From positions 1-64,000 of the forward strand of contig NZ_JAPEPO010000003.1 of NCBI RefSeq assembly GCF_026340095.1: DNA of 64,000 nucleotides, in the 5' to 3' direction. Shown piece after piece: positions 33,587 to 42,013 of the stretch (position 1 is the first letter of the stretch; each line of letters begins with the position of its first letter). Made by a program: the position numbers and the translations under genes. The notes below the pieces were generated by a model. That model searched no databases. It worked only from the letters and a program-made list of their open reading frames with translations, and was not told where the DNA came from. The stretch comes from Streptomyces sp. NBC_01446 (GTDB lineage Bacteria > Actinomycetota > Actinomycetes > Streptomycetales > Streptomycetaceae).

Positions 33587-34930
33587 TCAGAACAGTGCTG
33601 GGCCCTCGCCGCTGGTGTCCACGATAACTGGCCGGAACTGGGCAGGGAGGCCGTCCAGGCGGTCAGGACCGGCCGCGGCGGCCACGGCAGGGGCCGTCTC
33701 GGCCAGCCAGGTGCGAAACCGCTCGGCGGCTTCGCGGTAGGGGACTCGCGCCAGGACACGGTGCTCGCCGGAGGGGCAGAAGTCGACGGCGACCGTGAGC
33801 AGGCAGGAACGGGGCGCCTGGTGACTGCCCGTCCAGGACACGCGCAGGACACCGCAGGGTGTGCGCCCGCGGGGAGCGGGGTGGGTCGGGCGCAGTGATC
33901 GGCAGGCTGTGTGGGCGGTCCATGCGGCGAGGTGGGGCAGGGGCAGGGTGGTGCGTGCGCGGCAGCCGGGGCAGCGGTGCCAGTGGCGGAGCCAGTCGTC
34001 GGTGTCGGTGTGGAAGAGGCGTGTGTAGCGGTTCGCCACGCGGATGTCGTTGCTGTACAGGTGGTCGGGGCGTTCCAGTGTGTTGCAGGACTGGCAGAGG
34101 GGGGCACGGACGTAGCCGTGTTCGTGGCAGTGGTCGAGGACGGCGGCGGGCGCAGTGCGGCAGACAGCGCACGCCCACCCAGCCACCCTGCGGGAGGTAC
34201 CGGGCTTCCTGCTGAGCACCGAGTACAGCTGGCCTTCCAGCTCTTTGTTGTACGGGCGCAGTGAGGCGGTGGGGCCCTCGGGGCTCGTCGTCTGCCGACC
34301 GCCGGCCTCTCGGGCCTGCCGGGGGTAGGAGGGCGGCTCCGTGACGGCTGCGCCTGCCTGGCGGGTCCGCGCGGCTTGCACCCACTGCGTTTCGGCGTGC
34401 TCGGCCGCATCCAGCAGCCTGACCACAGCGCGCGGCAGCCACCACGTCCGCCGCGTCCCGTCGCGGGTCTGCTCCACGAGTATCTGTCGCCAGTCGATCC
34501 CCGCCAGATGGTACGGCCGGCCGACTTCACGTCGTGCTGCCCGCGCGGGCCCGCCCAGCTCCTGCAGTTCCCCCGTGATGCGCCGGCGCCAACGCAGCGG
34601 CGTTTCCTCGGTGCACTCCTGCCTCGGCGCCCCACGAAACGGACCGATGCGGACCAGGTCCTGCCGATCCATCCCCACCGCGTTCAGTTCCGCGGCCGCC
34701 CGGCGCACCTCAACCTCCGGAACACTCCACTGACCGCCGCTCGCCCTCACCGTCGCCACCACACGGCCGCCGAGCAGGACGTACCCCACCCGGGCATGGG
34801 CAGGAGAGCAGGTGAATGCCCCAGAAGCCGTCGGCACAGCACTGTCGGCCGTCAAATCGACCCACAGAGCGTCCGCGGCACCCAGGGTGATCAGGCCGTC
34901 CGTGCGACCGGGCATGACACGCTCTGACAT
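33587..34930 (-). CDS. Recombination endonuclease VII-like (HNH/beta-beta-alpha metal) protein
   Basis: A 447-residue protein. The central domain (residues about 250-300) is an endonuclease VII signature: CxxC at C254/C257, LDHCHEHGYVRAPLCQSCN with the D266-H267 catalytic region and second CxxC at C279/C282. The zinc-binding Cys quartet and the DHCH...G...LC..CN pattern are diagnostic. About 250 residues before and 150 after lack recognised domains; the latter includes another CPGC. Endonuclease VII cuts branched DNA in phages, and related domains occur in homing and restriction-like proteins. The gene is embedded head-on inside an interrupted oxidoreductase gene, as expected for a mobile endonuclease. 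It appears intact. Confidence 0.7.
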   Translation of the reverse strand: MSERVMPGRTDGLITLGAADALWVDLTADSAVPTASGAFTCSPAHARVGYVLLGGRVVATVRASGGQWSVPEVEVRRAAAELNAVGMDRQDLVRIGPFRGAPRQECTEETPLRWRRRITGELQELGGPARAARREVGRPYHLAGIDWRQILVEQTRDGTRRTWWLPRAVVRLLDAAEHAETQWVQAARTRQAGAAVTEPPSYPRQAREAGGRQTTSPEGPTASLRPYNKELEGQLYSVLSRKPGTSRRVAGWACAVCRTAPAAVLDHCHEHGYVRAPLCQSCNTLERPDHLYSNDIRVANRYTRLFHTDTDDWLRHWHRCPGCRARTTLPLPHLAAWTAHTACRSLRPTHPAPRGRTPCGVLRVSWTGSHQAPRSCLLTVAVDFCPSGEHRVLARVPYREAAERFRTWLAETAPAVAAAAGPDRLDGLPAQFRPVIVDTSGEGPALF

Positions 34931-35114
34931 ACCGACAGGCTACCGGCCTGCAACGCGGCAACGGGTCCCAAGCGCCTCGGTCAGCCGGGCCGCCGCCCGC
35001 AACTCCATATTCCTGAGCATCTGGTTCGTCAGCACCTCCCATGCCCGCAGCCTCACCACCAGAACGTCAAGAACCGGGCAAGTCACCCTCGCGCATCAGC
35101 GGTCCCCGAGCCCA

Positions 35115-36057
35115 GACGAATTGAGCAACAGAGTCACCGGGGTCACCAAAGACTCCTTCGTCTGGATCCGCGGCGCGGGAGGCCACTGGCCCGGCGGAGC
35201 CCAAGACCTCCGCGAGTACGCCATGGCCGACTACCGACGCCTGGAGAACGAACTGCCATCTCACCCTCCGCCGGACCGGCTCGCTGACCTGGGCCGACAC
35301 ACCAGCGCAGGACACACGGCCGGGCCCAAGCCAATTCCGCATCGGACGAAGTGACATCGCAGCCCTGGAGCCCAACCTCCGGCACCCACCCGACCAGGCC
35401 ATCCACACCCCGAGCGACGCAGGCGTCGACCCAACGGCCATGACCCACGCACTCGCGGCAGCCGCCGGCGCCCACGGAGCAACCGTGCTCCACAACACCG
35501 CGGTCACCTCCTTGCAGGTGACCAACGGACACGTTGACGGAGTGCTGACTTCGACGGGGCTCCACGCCGCCACCACCGTCGTTCTCACTGCAGGCGTACC
35601 CAAACTCTGCGAGCCGCTATCGGCCGACCTGGCCATTGCCGCCTCCCCGGCCACCCTCGCGCGGGTCACAGCACCGCCCGGCCTGGTCAAGACCATCGTG
35701 GCCGGCCCTGGCTTCGAGGTCCGAGAGGTACGGGACGGCGACCTCTTGCTGGTCGTGCCGCACGTTGAAGGCACAGCAGCAGCGCGTGAGCAGGCCGCTC
35801 AAGACGCGCTCCAGCACCTGCAGGCGACCTTCCAGGAAGGCGACCAGTGCCGCCTGCTGGGCTACCGCACCGGCCAACGCCCCATGCCCGCGCACGGGCC
35901 CGTCATTGGATACGCGACACACGACCGATCCGTCTACGTCGCAGTCATGCACTCCGCCATCACCCTGGCGCCCACCGTCGGACGGCTCGTCGCAGACAAA
36001 CTCGTGACCGGCAGGCCAGCCCCCGAGCTACAGCGTTGCCGCCCGCGCGCTCACTGA
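35115..36057 (+). pseudogene. FAD-dependent oxidoreductase (DadA-like), 3' fragment, frameshifted
   Basis: Similarity resumes at about 35123 with VTGVTKDSFVWIRGAGGHWPGGAQDLREYAMADYRRLE, the continuation expected after the 5' fragment at 33375-33550. Near 35262 the frame shifts; the continuation LTLRRTGSLTWADTP and SQFRIGRSDIAALEP lies in the next frame and joins the open frame ending at 36057. That frame contains AAAAGAHGATVLHNTAVTSLQV, TTVVLTAGV and YRTGQRPMPAHGPVIGY as well as the C-terminal MHSAITLAPTVGRLVADKL. The gene is therefore both interrupted and frameshifted, and not functional. Confidence 0.7.
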
Positions 36058-36159
36058 CATCACTTCTCGACGACAACGGCATCCGCAGACACTGCCACGG
36101 CTGCATCCCTCCAGGTCAAGGGATCAAAACCAATCGCTAAGGGGACCATGCGATGGCGG

Positions 36160-36684
36160 CTATCGGACGCGCGTCACGGTCACCACGGCATGACGGGTTG
36201 TGCCGGCGAGCACCTCAACCACGAGACCGTGTGACGTCGTCACGTACGACTCGCCGCCAGAGGTGCGGGCCCTGCGGCCCGGACCAGCCTTCGCAACGTG
36301 GCGAGCCACTTCCGCCGCGATGGGAGCCGCCAACGCCTGCGACAAGACCCTGCTCCCATCCGGCAGCCGCACCGCCACTCGGTGGGGCCGAGCCGCTGGC
36401 CCCACATACCCGACCACGTCCGCGTCGACCGTGTCCGAGTGCCGTACCTTCTGCCAGATGTGTCCGGCCCGGTACGGGGAAGAGGCCCGCTTGCACACGA
36501 CGCCCTCGATCCCCTGGTCCCGGAGCGTGTCGTACCAAAGTTGCGCGACATCGGGATCGTCGGTAGCCGGAACGGCTTGGATCGGGAGCGGTACATCGTG
36601 AAGCAGATCAAGAAGCAGGGCGCGGCGTTCGGTGTAGGGATGCCCGCGGACGTCCTGGCCGTCATGGGCGAGGACATCGAACAC
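36160..36684 (-). pseudogene. ATP-dependent DNA ligase C-terminal fragment
   Basis: A leftward frame from GTG 36684 encodes 174 residues matching the middle and end of actinobacterial ATP-dependent DNA ligases: FDVLAHDGQDVRGHPYTERRALLLDLL, QGIEGVVCKRASSPYRAGHIWQKVRH (the conserved E-G-V-V-x-K region), then VDADVVGYVGPA and a C-terminal region. The nucleotidyl-transfer motif I (K-x-D-G) should lie upstream but the DNA before 36684 does not continue the match. The gene is truncated at its 5' end and inactive as a ligase. It is followed to the left by the oxidoreductase remnant. Confidence 0.7.
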
Positions 36685-36801
36685 GGAAGCGCGCGAGTTC
36701 GCGAAATCCAGGAGGGGGCAGCCGCTGAACCCGCGCGCCGTCGCCGAGTTGGAGACAGAACCAGGGCGGGTTCGTCTGTGCTTGCAGGGACGCGGCGGTT
36801 G

Positions 36802-38043
36802 TCAGAGCCGTGGGGATGGATGGCGTACGCCGTCGGTGGCTGTCCACGGCGCGATGAGCGCGGCGGCCACGGAGACGGCGATCAGGAGGAAGAACAGCGG
36901 TCCGTAGCCGCTCAGGGGCACGGCGAGGGCAGCGCCAGCGAACGGTGCGAGTGCTGCTGCTGTTTGGGCGGGTGCGGCCAGGAGTCCGGAGAGTCGGCCG
37001 TAGTGGGTGGTGCCCCAGCGGTCAGTGATGGCGGTGGCTTGGAGGAGGGTGAGGTTGCCGCGGACCATGCCGGCTACGACCGAAACGGCGATGAGGAGGC
37101 CGTACGGGCCAGGGGCGGCGGCGAACCCGGCCGTGATCAGTCCGCCGAGTCCGATCAGGATCGTGGTGCGGGCCGTTGCGGTGGTGCGGCGGGCGAGGGC
37201 TGCGTACAGGGTGCGGCCGAGGGTCTGGCCTACACCGCCGATGCCGAGGGCCCACGCGGCCTGGCTGGTGGTGTACCCGCGCTCCAGGAGGAGCGGGACG
37301 AGGGCCACAACGACGGCGTACATCGCGAAGCCCGACAGAGTGAAGGCGGCGGCGAGCAGCAGGAACGGTCGGCTGCGCCCGACCCCGGCAGCGCCTGCGG
37401 CCGTGTGTGCGGGGCTGGTTGGGGCGTCGGGCCAGGGTGCGCGCAGGGCCAGGGCGTGGACGGGGATGGTGACGGCGGCGAGGATGGCGGCGAGCACGAG
37501 GTAGGTGTGGCGCCAGGACAGATGCTCGGCGAGGGCTGCGGTCAGGGGTGCGAAGACCGTGGACGCGAGACCGCCGGCAAGGGTGACCACGGTCAGGGCC
37601 CGCACGTGGTTGGGGGCCCACCAGCGGGTGAGGGCGGCGAACGCGGGCTGGTAGAAGGTGGACGCCATCGCGAATCCGGCGAGCGCCCAACCGGCGATGA
37701 AAACCGGGAGGTTGGGGGCTGTGGCCACGATCAGCAGGCTGATGGCGCCGAGCACGGACCCGGCGGTCATGACGGTGCGCGGGCCGCGCCGGTCGAGGAT
37801 GCGCCCGACGCGGATCCCGGCGAGGGCGGAGACGACGAGACCCAGCGAGAACGCCGCGGTGGTCGCGCCGGTCGGCCACCCCGTCGCGGCGGTGATCTGG
37901 GGGTTGAGGACGGGGAACGCGTAGTAGACGATGCCCCAGCTCACGATCTGCGTGGCGCAGAGGGCGGGCAGGGCGGCACGGGGCCGCGACCGGTCCCCTG
38001 TTCCGGTCGCGGCCCCGCGCGAGGTGGTGCCCAGGTCGGTCAC
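36802..38043 (-). CDS. MFS transporter, translationally coupled to an arsenic-island flavoprotein
   Basis: A 413-residue transporter starting at GTG 38043, which overlaps the stop of the upstream flavoprotein gene (GTGA). It has 12 hydrophobic segments and MFS landmarks: LCATQIVSWGIVYYAFPVLNP in the first span, the loop motif AGIRVGRILDRRGPRTVM (G-x-x-x-D-R-x-G-R type), and a second half beginning FLLLAAAFTLSGFAMY. The arrangement next to ArsR-controlled flavoproteins suggests export of a modified arsenical. Other MFS proteins near arsenic genes, such as ArsJ, carry organoarsenicals. The C-terminus overlaps no gene. Substrate is inferred from context only. Confidence 0.75.
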   Translation of the reverse strand: MTDLGTTSRGAATGTGDRSRPRAALPALCATQIVSWGIVYYAFPVLNPQITAATGWPTGATTAAFSLGLVVSALAGIRVGRILDRRGPRTVMTAGSVLGAISLLIVATAPNLPVFIAGWALAGFAMASTFYQPAFAALTRWWAPNHVRALTVVTLAGGLASTVFAPLTAALAEHLSWRHTYLVLAAILAAVTIPVHALALRAPWPDAPTSPAHTAAGAAGVGRSRPFLLLAAAFTLSGFAMYAVVVALVPLLLERGYTTSQAAWALGIGGVGQTLGRTLYAALARRTTATARTTILIGLGGLITAGFAAAPGPYGLLIAVSVVAGMVRGNLTLLQATAITDRWGTTHYGRLSGLLAAPAQTAAALAPFAGAALAVPLSGYGPLFFLLIAVSVAAALIAPWTATDGVRHPSPRL

Positions 38044-39443
38044 GAGCCGCAGCAGCCGCCCGCCGGGGCCTCCTCGGCAGCCACCCCTACCGCGACCGGG
38101 GCGCCGAGCTGTACGAGCTGCGGCGCGGGCGCGCAGCACCCGCCACCATGGGCCTCCTGGGCGTCGGGAGCGTCGAACAGACCGGCGCCGCCGCACACTC
38201 CCGTTTCGGGGAGGGTGAGTTCAATGCGGTCGGCGGACTCGAGGTCGCCGGCGATGGCGGCGGCGACGGAGCGGACCTGCTCGTAGCCGGTCATGGCCAG
38301 GAAGGTCGGGGCGCGGCCGTAGGACTTCATGCCGACCAGGTACACGCCCTGCTCCGGGTGGGAGAGCTCGCGGTGGCCGTGCGGGTAGACGGTGCCGCAG
38401 GAATGCTGGTTGGGGTCGATCAGCGGCGCCAGCTCGACGGGAGCCTGGAGGCGCTCGTCGAGACCGAGGCGGAGCTCGTCGAGGAAGGACAGGTCGGGGC
38501 GGAAGCCCGTCAACACGATCACCTGGTCGACCGCGTCCAGGCGGCGCCCGTCCTCGCCGACCAGGACCAGGCGGCCGTCCGCATCGCGCTCGATCGCGTC
38601 GGTGCGGAAGCCTGTGACCGCGTCGGCGTGACCGTCGTCGACGGCGGCCTTCGCGGCGAGACCGAGGGCGCCGCGTGCGGGGAGCTGGTCGGCTTCGCCG
38701 CCGCCGAAGGTGGAGCCCGAGATGCCCCGGCGCAGGATCCACACGCCCTTCGTGCCCGCGCCGTCGTCGGACTTGGCGAGGTCGGCGAGGTAGGCGAGAG
38801 CGGTGAACGCTGAGGCGCCGGAGCCGATGACCGCGGTGCGCTTGCCGACGTACCGGGCCCGTACGGCCGGGTTCTTCAGGTCCGGGACGCGGTAGGTGAT
38901 CCGGTCCGCGGCGGCCTTCTCGCCGAGGGCGGCAAGGCCGCTGCCGCCGGCCGGGCTGGGCGTGGCCCAGGTACCGGAGGCGTCAATGACGGCGCGGGTG
39001 AAGAGGCGTTCCTCGCGGCCGTTCGCGTGGGCGACGTGCACGACGAACGGCTGCTGCTCGCGGTCGGCGTCCACGATGCGGTCCCGGCCAGCCCGGGAGA
39101 CGCCGGTCACGGTGGCGCCGGTGCGGACGCGGTCGCCGAGAGCGTGGGCGAGCGGCTGCAGGTAGAGATCGGCCCAGTCGCCGCCGGAGGGGTAGGTCGC
39201 CGGGTCGGGGCGCGTCCAGCCGGTGGGCGCCAGCAGCTTCTCGGCGGCCGGGTCGACGACCTCGCCCCAGGTGGAGAACAACCGGACGTGCGCCCACTCG
39301 CGCACTGCTGCGCCGGCAGTGTGGCCGGCTTCCAGGACCAGGGGCTCGATGCCCTGGTCGAGAAGGTGGGCGGCGGCGGCCAGGCCGGCGGGTCCGGCCC
39401 CGATCACGACGACGGGCAGCTCGGTGGTGGCGGGCGCGTTCAC
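38040..39443 (-). CDS. FAD/NAD(P)-binding oxidoreductase with double-cysteine C-terminal tail (arsenic island)
   Basis: A 467-residue flavoprotein. N-terminal FAD motif VVIGAGPAGLAAAAHLL (residues 11-27), NADPH motif AVIGSGASAFTALAYL in the middle, and LTGFRPD near the C-terminus, a flavin-monooxygenase-like layout. The last 60 residues carry CGGAGLFDAPDAQEA, then GGGCCAPAPQLV and a final GGCCGS: two vicinal Cys pairs at the very end. Vicinal cysteines can bind As(III), so a built-in arsenical sensing or delivery tail is plausible. It heads a leftward operon with the MFS gene and shares its promoter region with the flavoprotein at 39556 under ArsR-type operators. An ATG at 39443 is the start. 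Confidence 0.8.
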   Translation of the reverse strand: MNAPATTELPVVVIGAGPAGLAAAAHLLDQGIEPLVLEAGHTAGAAVREWAHVRLFSTWGEVVDPAAEKLLAPTGWTRPDPATYPSGGDWADLYLQPLAHALGDRVRTGATVTGVSRAGRDRIVDADREQQPFVVHVAHANGREERLFTRAVIDASGTWATPSPAGGSGLAALGEKAAADRITYRVPDLKNPAVRARYVGKRTAVIGSGASAFTALAYLADLAKSDDGAGTKGVWILRRGISGSTFGGGEADQLPARGALGLAAKAAVDDGHADAVTGFRTDAIERDADGRLVLVGEDGRRLDAVDQVIVLTGFRPDLSFLDELRLGLDERLQAPVELAPLIDPNQHSCGTVYPHGHRELSHPEQGVYLVGMKSYGRAPTFLAMTGYEQVRSVAAAIAGDLESADRIELTLPETGVCGGAGLFDAPDAQEAHGGGCCAPAPQLVQLGAPVAVGVAAEEAPAGGCCGS

Positions 39444-39460
39444 GACGACTCCTAGCGTGA

Positions 39461-39536
39461 TTCGACATCTGTCGATGGCTTGCGCGGCCCAGCATGGGAC
39501 CTGTATTGATGAGCGTCAACATAGACATTCATCGAA
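39461..39536. promoter_or_regulatory. Divergent promoter with two ArsR-type operators
   Basis: Two sites are visible. TTCGACATCTGTCGATGG contains the perfect CGACA-TC-TGTCG palindrome (39463-39474) close to the leftward gene. TTGATGAGCGTCAACATAGACATTCATCGAA (39506-39536) is an imperfect 13+13 palindrome around the core GTC-AACATA-GAC. That core is identical to the operator at 40635-40666, so the ArsR encoded at 40659 probably controls both leftward and rightward transcripts. Confidence 0.7.
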
Positions 39537-39555
39537 ACCACGTGGGGGATCGCTG

Positions 39556-40616
39556 ATGGAGCACATCGACGTCGCTGTCATCGGGGGCGGCCAGTCCGGC
39601 CTCGCCACCGCCCACGCGTTGCTGCGCCGGGGGCTGCGGCCGGTGGTGCTGGAGGCGTCCGGCCGCGCGGCCGGGTCGTGGCCGCGCTACTACGACAGCC
39701 TCACGCTGTTCTCACCCGCCCGGTACAGCTCGCTGCCGGGGATGCCGTTTCCCGGCGCCGACCGTGACCGCTATCCGCACCGCGACGAGGTCGTCGCCTA
39801 CCTCACCGCCTACGCCGACCGCCTGGACGCCGAGATCCGCACCGGCTGCCGCGTCACCGCGGTCCGCCGTACCGGCGACGTCTTCGAAGTGGAGCTGGAG
39901 GGTGGCGGCCGGCTTTCCACGCGGCCGTCGTGGCGGCCTCCGGGACGTTCGGGCGCCCCCACCGCCCGGCGCTGCCGGGCTTGGAGGCATTCGCCGGACA
40001 GGTGCTGCACGCCGCCGACTGCCGCGGTCCGGCCCCGTTCACCGGCCACCGAGTGGTCATGGTCGGGGCCGGGAACTCCGCGGTGCAGATCGCCGCCGAG
40101 CTCGCCACGACCAACCGCGTCACGCTCGCCACCCGCCGGCCGGTGAAGTTCGCGGCGCAACGGCTCCTCGGCCGCGACCTGCACTTCTGGCTGGCCCGCA
40201 CTGGCCTGGACACCGCGCCCTTCGGCCGGCTCCTGTCGCGCCCGCCGGCGCAGCCGGTCCTCGATGACGGCCGCTACCGGGCCGCCCTGGCCGCCAGCCG
40301 GCCCGAGCGGCGAGCGATGTTCACGGGCGCCGACGGAAGCAAGCTCGTCTGGCCGGACGGCGAGCGAGAGGAAGCCGACACGATCGTCCTCGCCACGGGA
40401 TACCGCCCCGACCTGCCGTACCTCGCCGGCCTCGACGGCGCTCTCGACGCCGAGGGGGACCCCCGGCACCGCGAGGGGATTGCCACCGGCGTGCCGGGCC
40501 TGGCATTCGTCGGGCTGGAATGGCAGCGCAGTCTGTCGTCGAACTCTCTGCGTGGCGTGGGTCGGGACGCGGGCCGCGTTGCCCGGCGCCTGGCCGGGCA
40601 ACTCGCGCTCCGGTGA
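39556..40616 (+). pseudogene. Flavin monooxygenase-like protein of the arsenic island (ArsO-like), frameshifted
   Basis: From the ATG at 39556 the FAD motif VIGGGQSGLATAHALL and SLTLFSPARYSSLPGMPFPG are ArsO-like. Near 39922 (ACGCGGCCGTC) one base is missing; adding it gives RAVVAASGTFGRPHRPALPGLE and the rest: VVMVGAGNSAVQIAAELA (NADPH motif), IVLATGYRPDLPYLAGLDGAL and the end at 40616. Corrected length is about 353 residues. It resembles the intact flavoprotein at 42014 in layout (GGGQxGLA..., LFSPAxxSSLPG) but is clearly diverged. The lesion needs confirmation by re-sequencing. Confidence 0.7.
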
Positions 40617-40634
40617 CGGACCTCCCCGCGCTGG

Positions 40635-40666
40635 TTCGACATGTGTCAACATAGACACATGTCGAA
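40635..40666. promoter_or_regulatory. ArsR operator, 13-bp perfect palindrome overlapping the arsR start codon
   Basis: TTCGACATGTGTC (40635-40647) and GACACATGTCGAA (40654-40666) are perfect inverted complements around AACATA. The ATG at 40659 lies inside the right arm, so bound ArsR would cover the translation start region. The same core (GTC-AACATA-GAC) occurs at 39515-39526. Confidence 0.85.
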
Positions 40667-41033
40667 TGCGAAGGTGCTGCCGCTGCTCGAGCCCGCCGAT
40701 GGCCAGGGTGTGGCGCCGTGCTGCCCGCCGCTGACCGAGCGGCCGATGACCGCCGTGGAGGCCGAGACGGCCGCGCGGATGTTCAAGGCGCTGGGCGATC
40801 CGGTCCGGCTGCGGCTGTTCTCCGCGGTGGCCTCGCATGAGGGCGGGGAGGCGTGCGTGTGCGACATCTCCGATGTCGGCGTCTCCCAGCCCACGGTGTC
40901 CCACCACCTGAAGAAGCTGAAGGAGGCCGGGCTGCTCACCTCCGAGCGGCGCGGCACCTGGGTGTACTACCGGGTCGAGCCGTCGGTGCTCGCCGCCATG
41001 GGCAAGCTGCTGGCCATGCCCGCCGCGGCGTGA
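40659..41033 (+). CDS. arsR: ArsR-family metalloregulator
   Basis: A 124-residue repressor. ARMFKALGDPVRLRLFSAVA is the first helix pair, EACVCDISDVGVSQPTVSHHLKKLKEAGLL holds the CVCD metal-binding motif of As(III)/Sb(III)-responding ArsR proteins and the HTH, and RRGTWVYYRV is the wing. An N-terminal CCPPL pair adds further cysteines. The ATG at 40659 is preferred over the upstream ATG at 40641, which lies in the operator. Without a ribosome binding site the mRNA is probably leaderless. Metal binding releases DNA, inducing the divergent flavoprotein operons. It is convergent with the TauE/SafE gene. Confidence 0.85.
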   Translation: MSNAKVLPLLEPADGQGVAPCCPPLTERPMTAVEAETAARMFKALGDPVRLRLFSAVASHEGGEACVCDISDVGVSQPTVSHHLKKLKEAGLLTSERRGTWVYYRVEPSVLAAMGKLLAMPAAA

Positions 41034-41116
41034 CGATCGAACGGACAGAGCGGGACATGGCGAGCAGGGCGTTGAGCGTGGGTGGTCGCTGTGCCGGGGC
41101 GAGGGGCCTCACGGAC

Positions 41117-41941
41117 TCAGTCGTGACGCGCGAGCTTGACCGATGAGATGAGCAGGATCACCGCCAGTGCGGGAACGAGCACGAGGTCGGAGAAGACGCC
41201 GACCAGTAGTCCGCCCAGCAGCGCGCCGGCGATCGAGCCTGCGGCCATCACGGCGGTGAAGCGGAGGTTGGCGCCCAGGACGGCGAAGCTGCCGTCGCGG
41301 CTGTAGCGGGCGAAGGCGACCAGCATGGTCGGAAGCGACACCAGCAGGGACAGGCTTCCCGCCGTCTTGATGTCCAGCCCGAAGAGCAGCACGATCGTCG
41401 GGATCAGCAGTTCGCCCCCGGCCACGCCCATGATCGCGGCGACCACGCCGATGCCGAAGCCGGCCACGACTCCGCAGGGCACCTGCGCCCACAGCGGCAG
41501 CGCGAGCGTCCCGAAAGTGGCGAGGTGGGTGGCCAGTAGCGCGCCGGCCATGAGCACCATCAGCGCTGCCAGCACCTTGTACAGGGTGGAGCTGCGCATC
41601 CGTACCGCCCAGCTGGCTCCGGCCCATGCGCCCAGCAGGCTCCCGGCCAGCAGGTTGACTGCGACGGGCCAGTGACCGGCCAGCTGGGAGGCGGAGACCG
41701 CGGCCAGCCGGGCGGGCAGCGCGGTGACGACCACGACCAGGCTCATGGCCTTGTTCAGGATGACCGCGGACAGTGCCGCGAACCCGAACAGGCTGATCAG
41801 CAGGGGGAGCCGGAACTCCGCACCGCCCAGGCCGATCATCCCGCCGAGAATGCCGATGCCCGCGCCCGCGCCGAACACCGCGGGCGCGGAGTACGCCCGG
41901 CTCACTGGACGTGGCGGGTCGGCGGCCAGGGGTGAGGTCAT
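41117..41941 (-). CDS. Sulfite exporter TauE/SafE-family permease
   Basis: A 274-residue membrane protein with 7-8 hydrophobic spans and TauE/SafE glycine motifs: GAGAGIGILGGMIGLGGAEFRLPLL at the N-terminus and GVVAGFGIGVVAAIMGVAGGELLIPTIVLLFGLD near the middle, then KTAGSLSLLVSLPTM. The start is uncertain: ATG 41941 or GTG 41992 (neither has a strong ribosome binding site). Family members move sulfite, sulfonates or other anions; TauE-like permeases recur near arsenic and sulfur genes. It lies between the two ars modules, transcribed toward module 1. Confidence 0.8.
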   Translation of the reverse strand: MTSPLAADPPRPVSRAYSAPAVFGAGAGIGILGGMIGLGGAEFRLPLLISLFGFAALSAVILNKAMSLVVVVTALPARLAAVSASQLAGHWPVAVNLLAGSLLGAWAGASWAVRMRSSTLYKVLAALMVLMAGALLATHLATFGTLALPLWAQVPCGVVAGFGIGVVAAIMGVAGGELLIPTIVLLFGLDIKTAGSLSLLVSLPTMLVAFARYSRDGSFAVLGANLRFTAVMAAGSIAGALLGGLLVGVFSDLVLVPALAVILLISSVKLARHD

Positions 41942-42013
41942 GGGGGGCAGTCTGCACCGATCATGCTGTGCCGCGACACTGGGGGAAGTCACGAAACACG
42001 CTGGGCCGCTCTG

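Noticed and set aside
36298-38286. 662-codon rightward frame opposite the ligase fragment and MFS gene
   Set aside because: Gly/Glu/Arg-rich shadow text without domains; opposite strand has 12-span transporter pattern.
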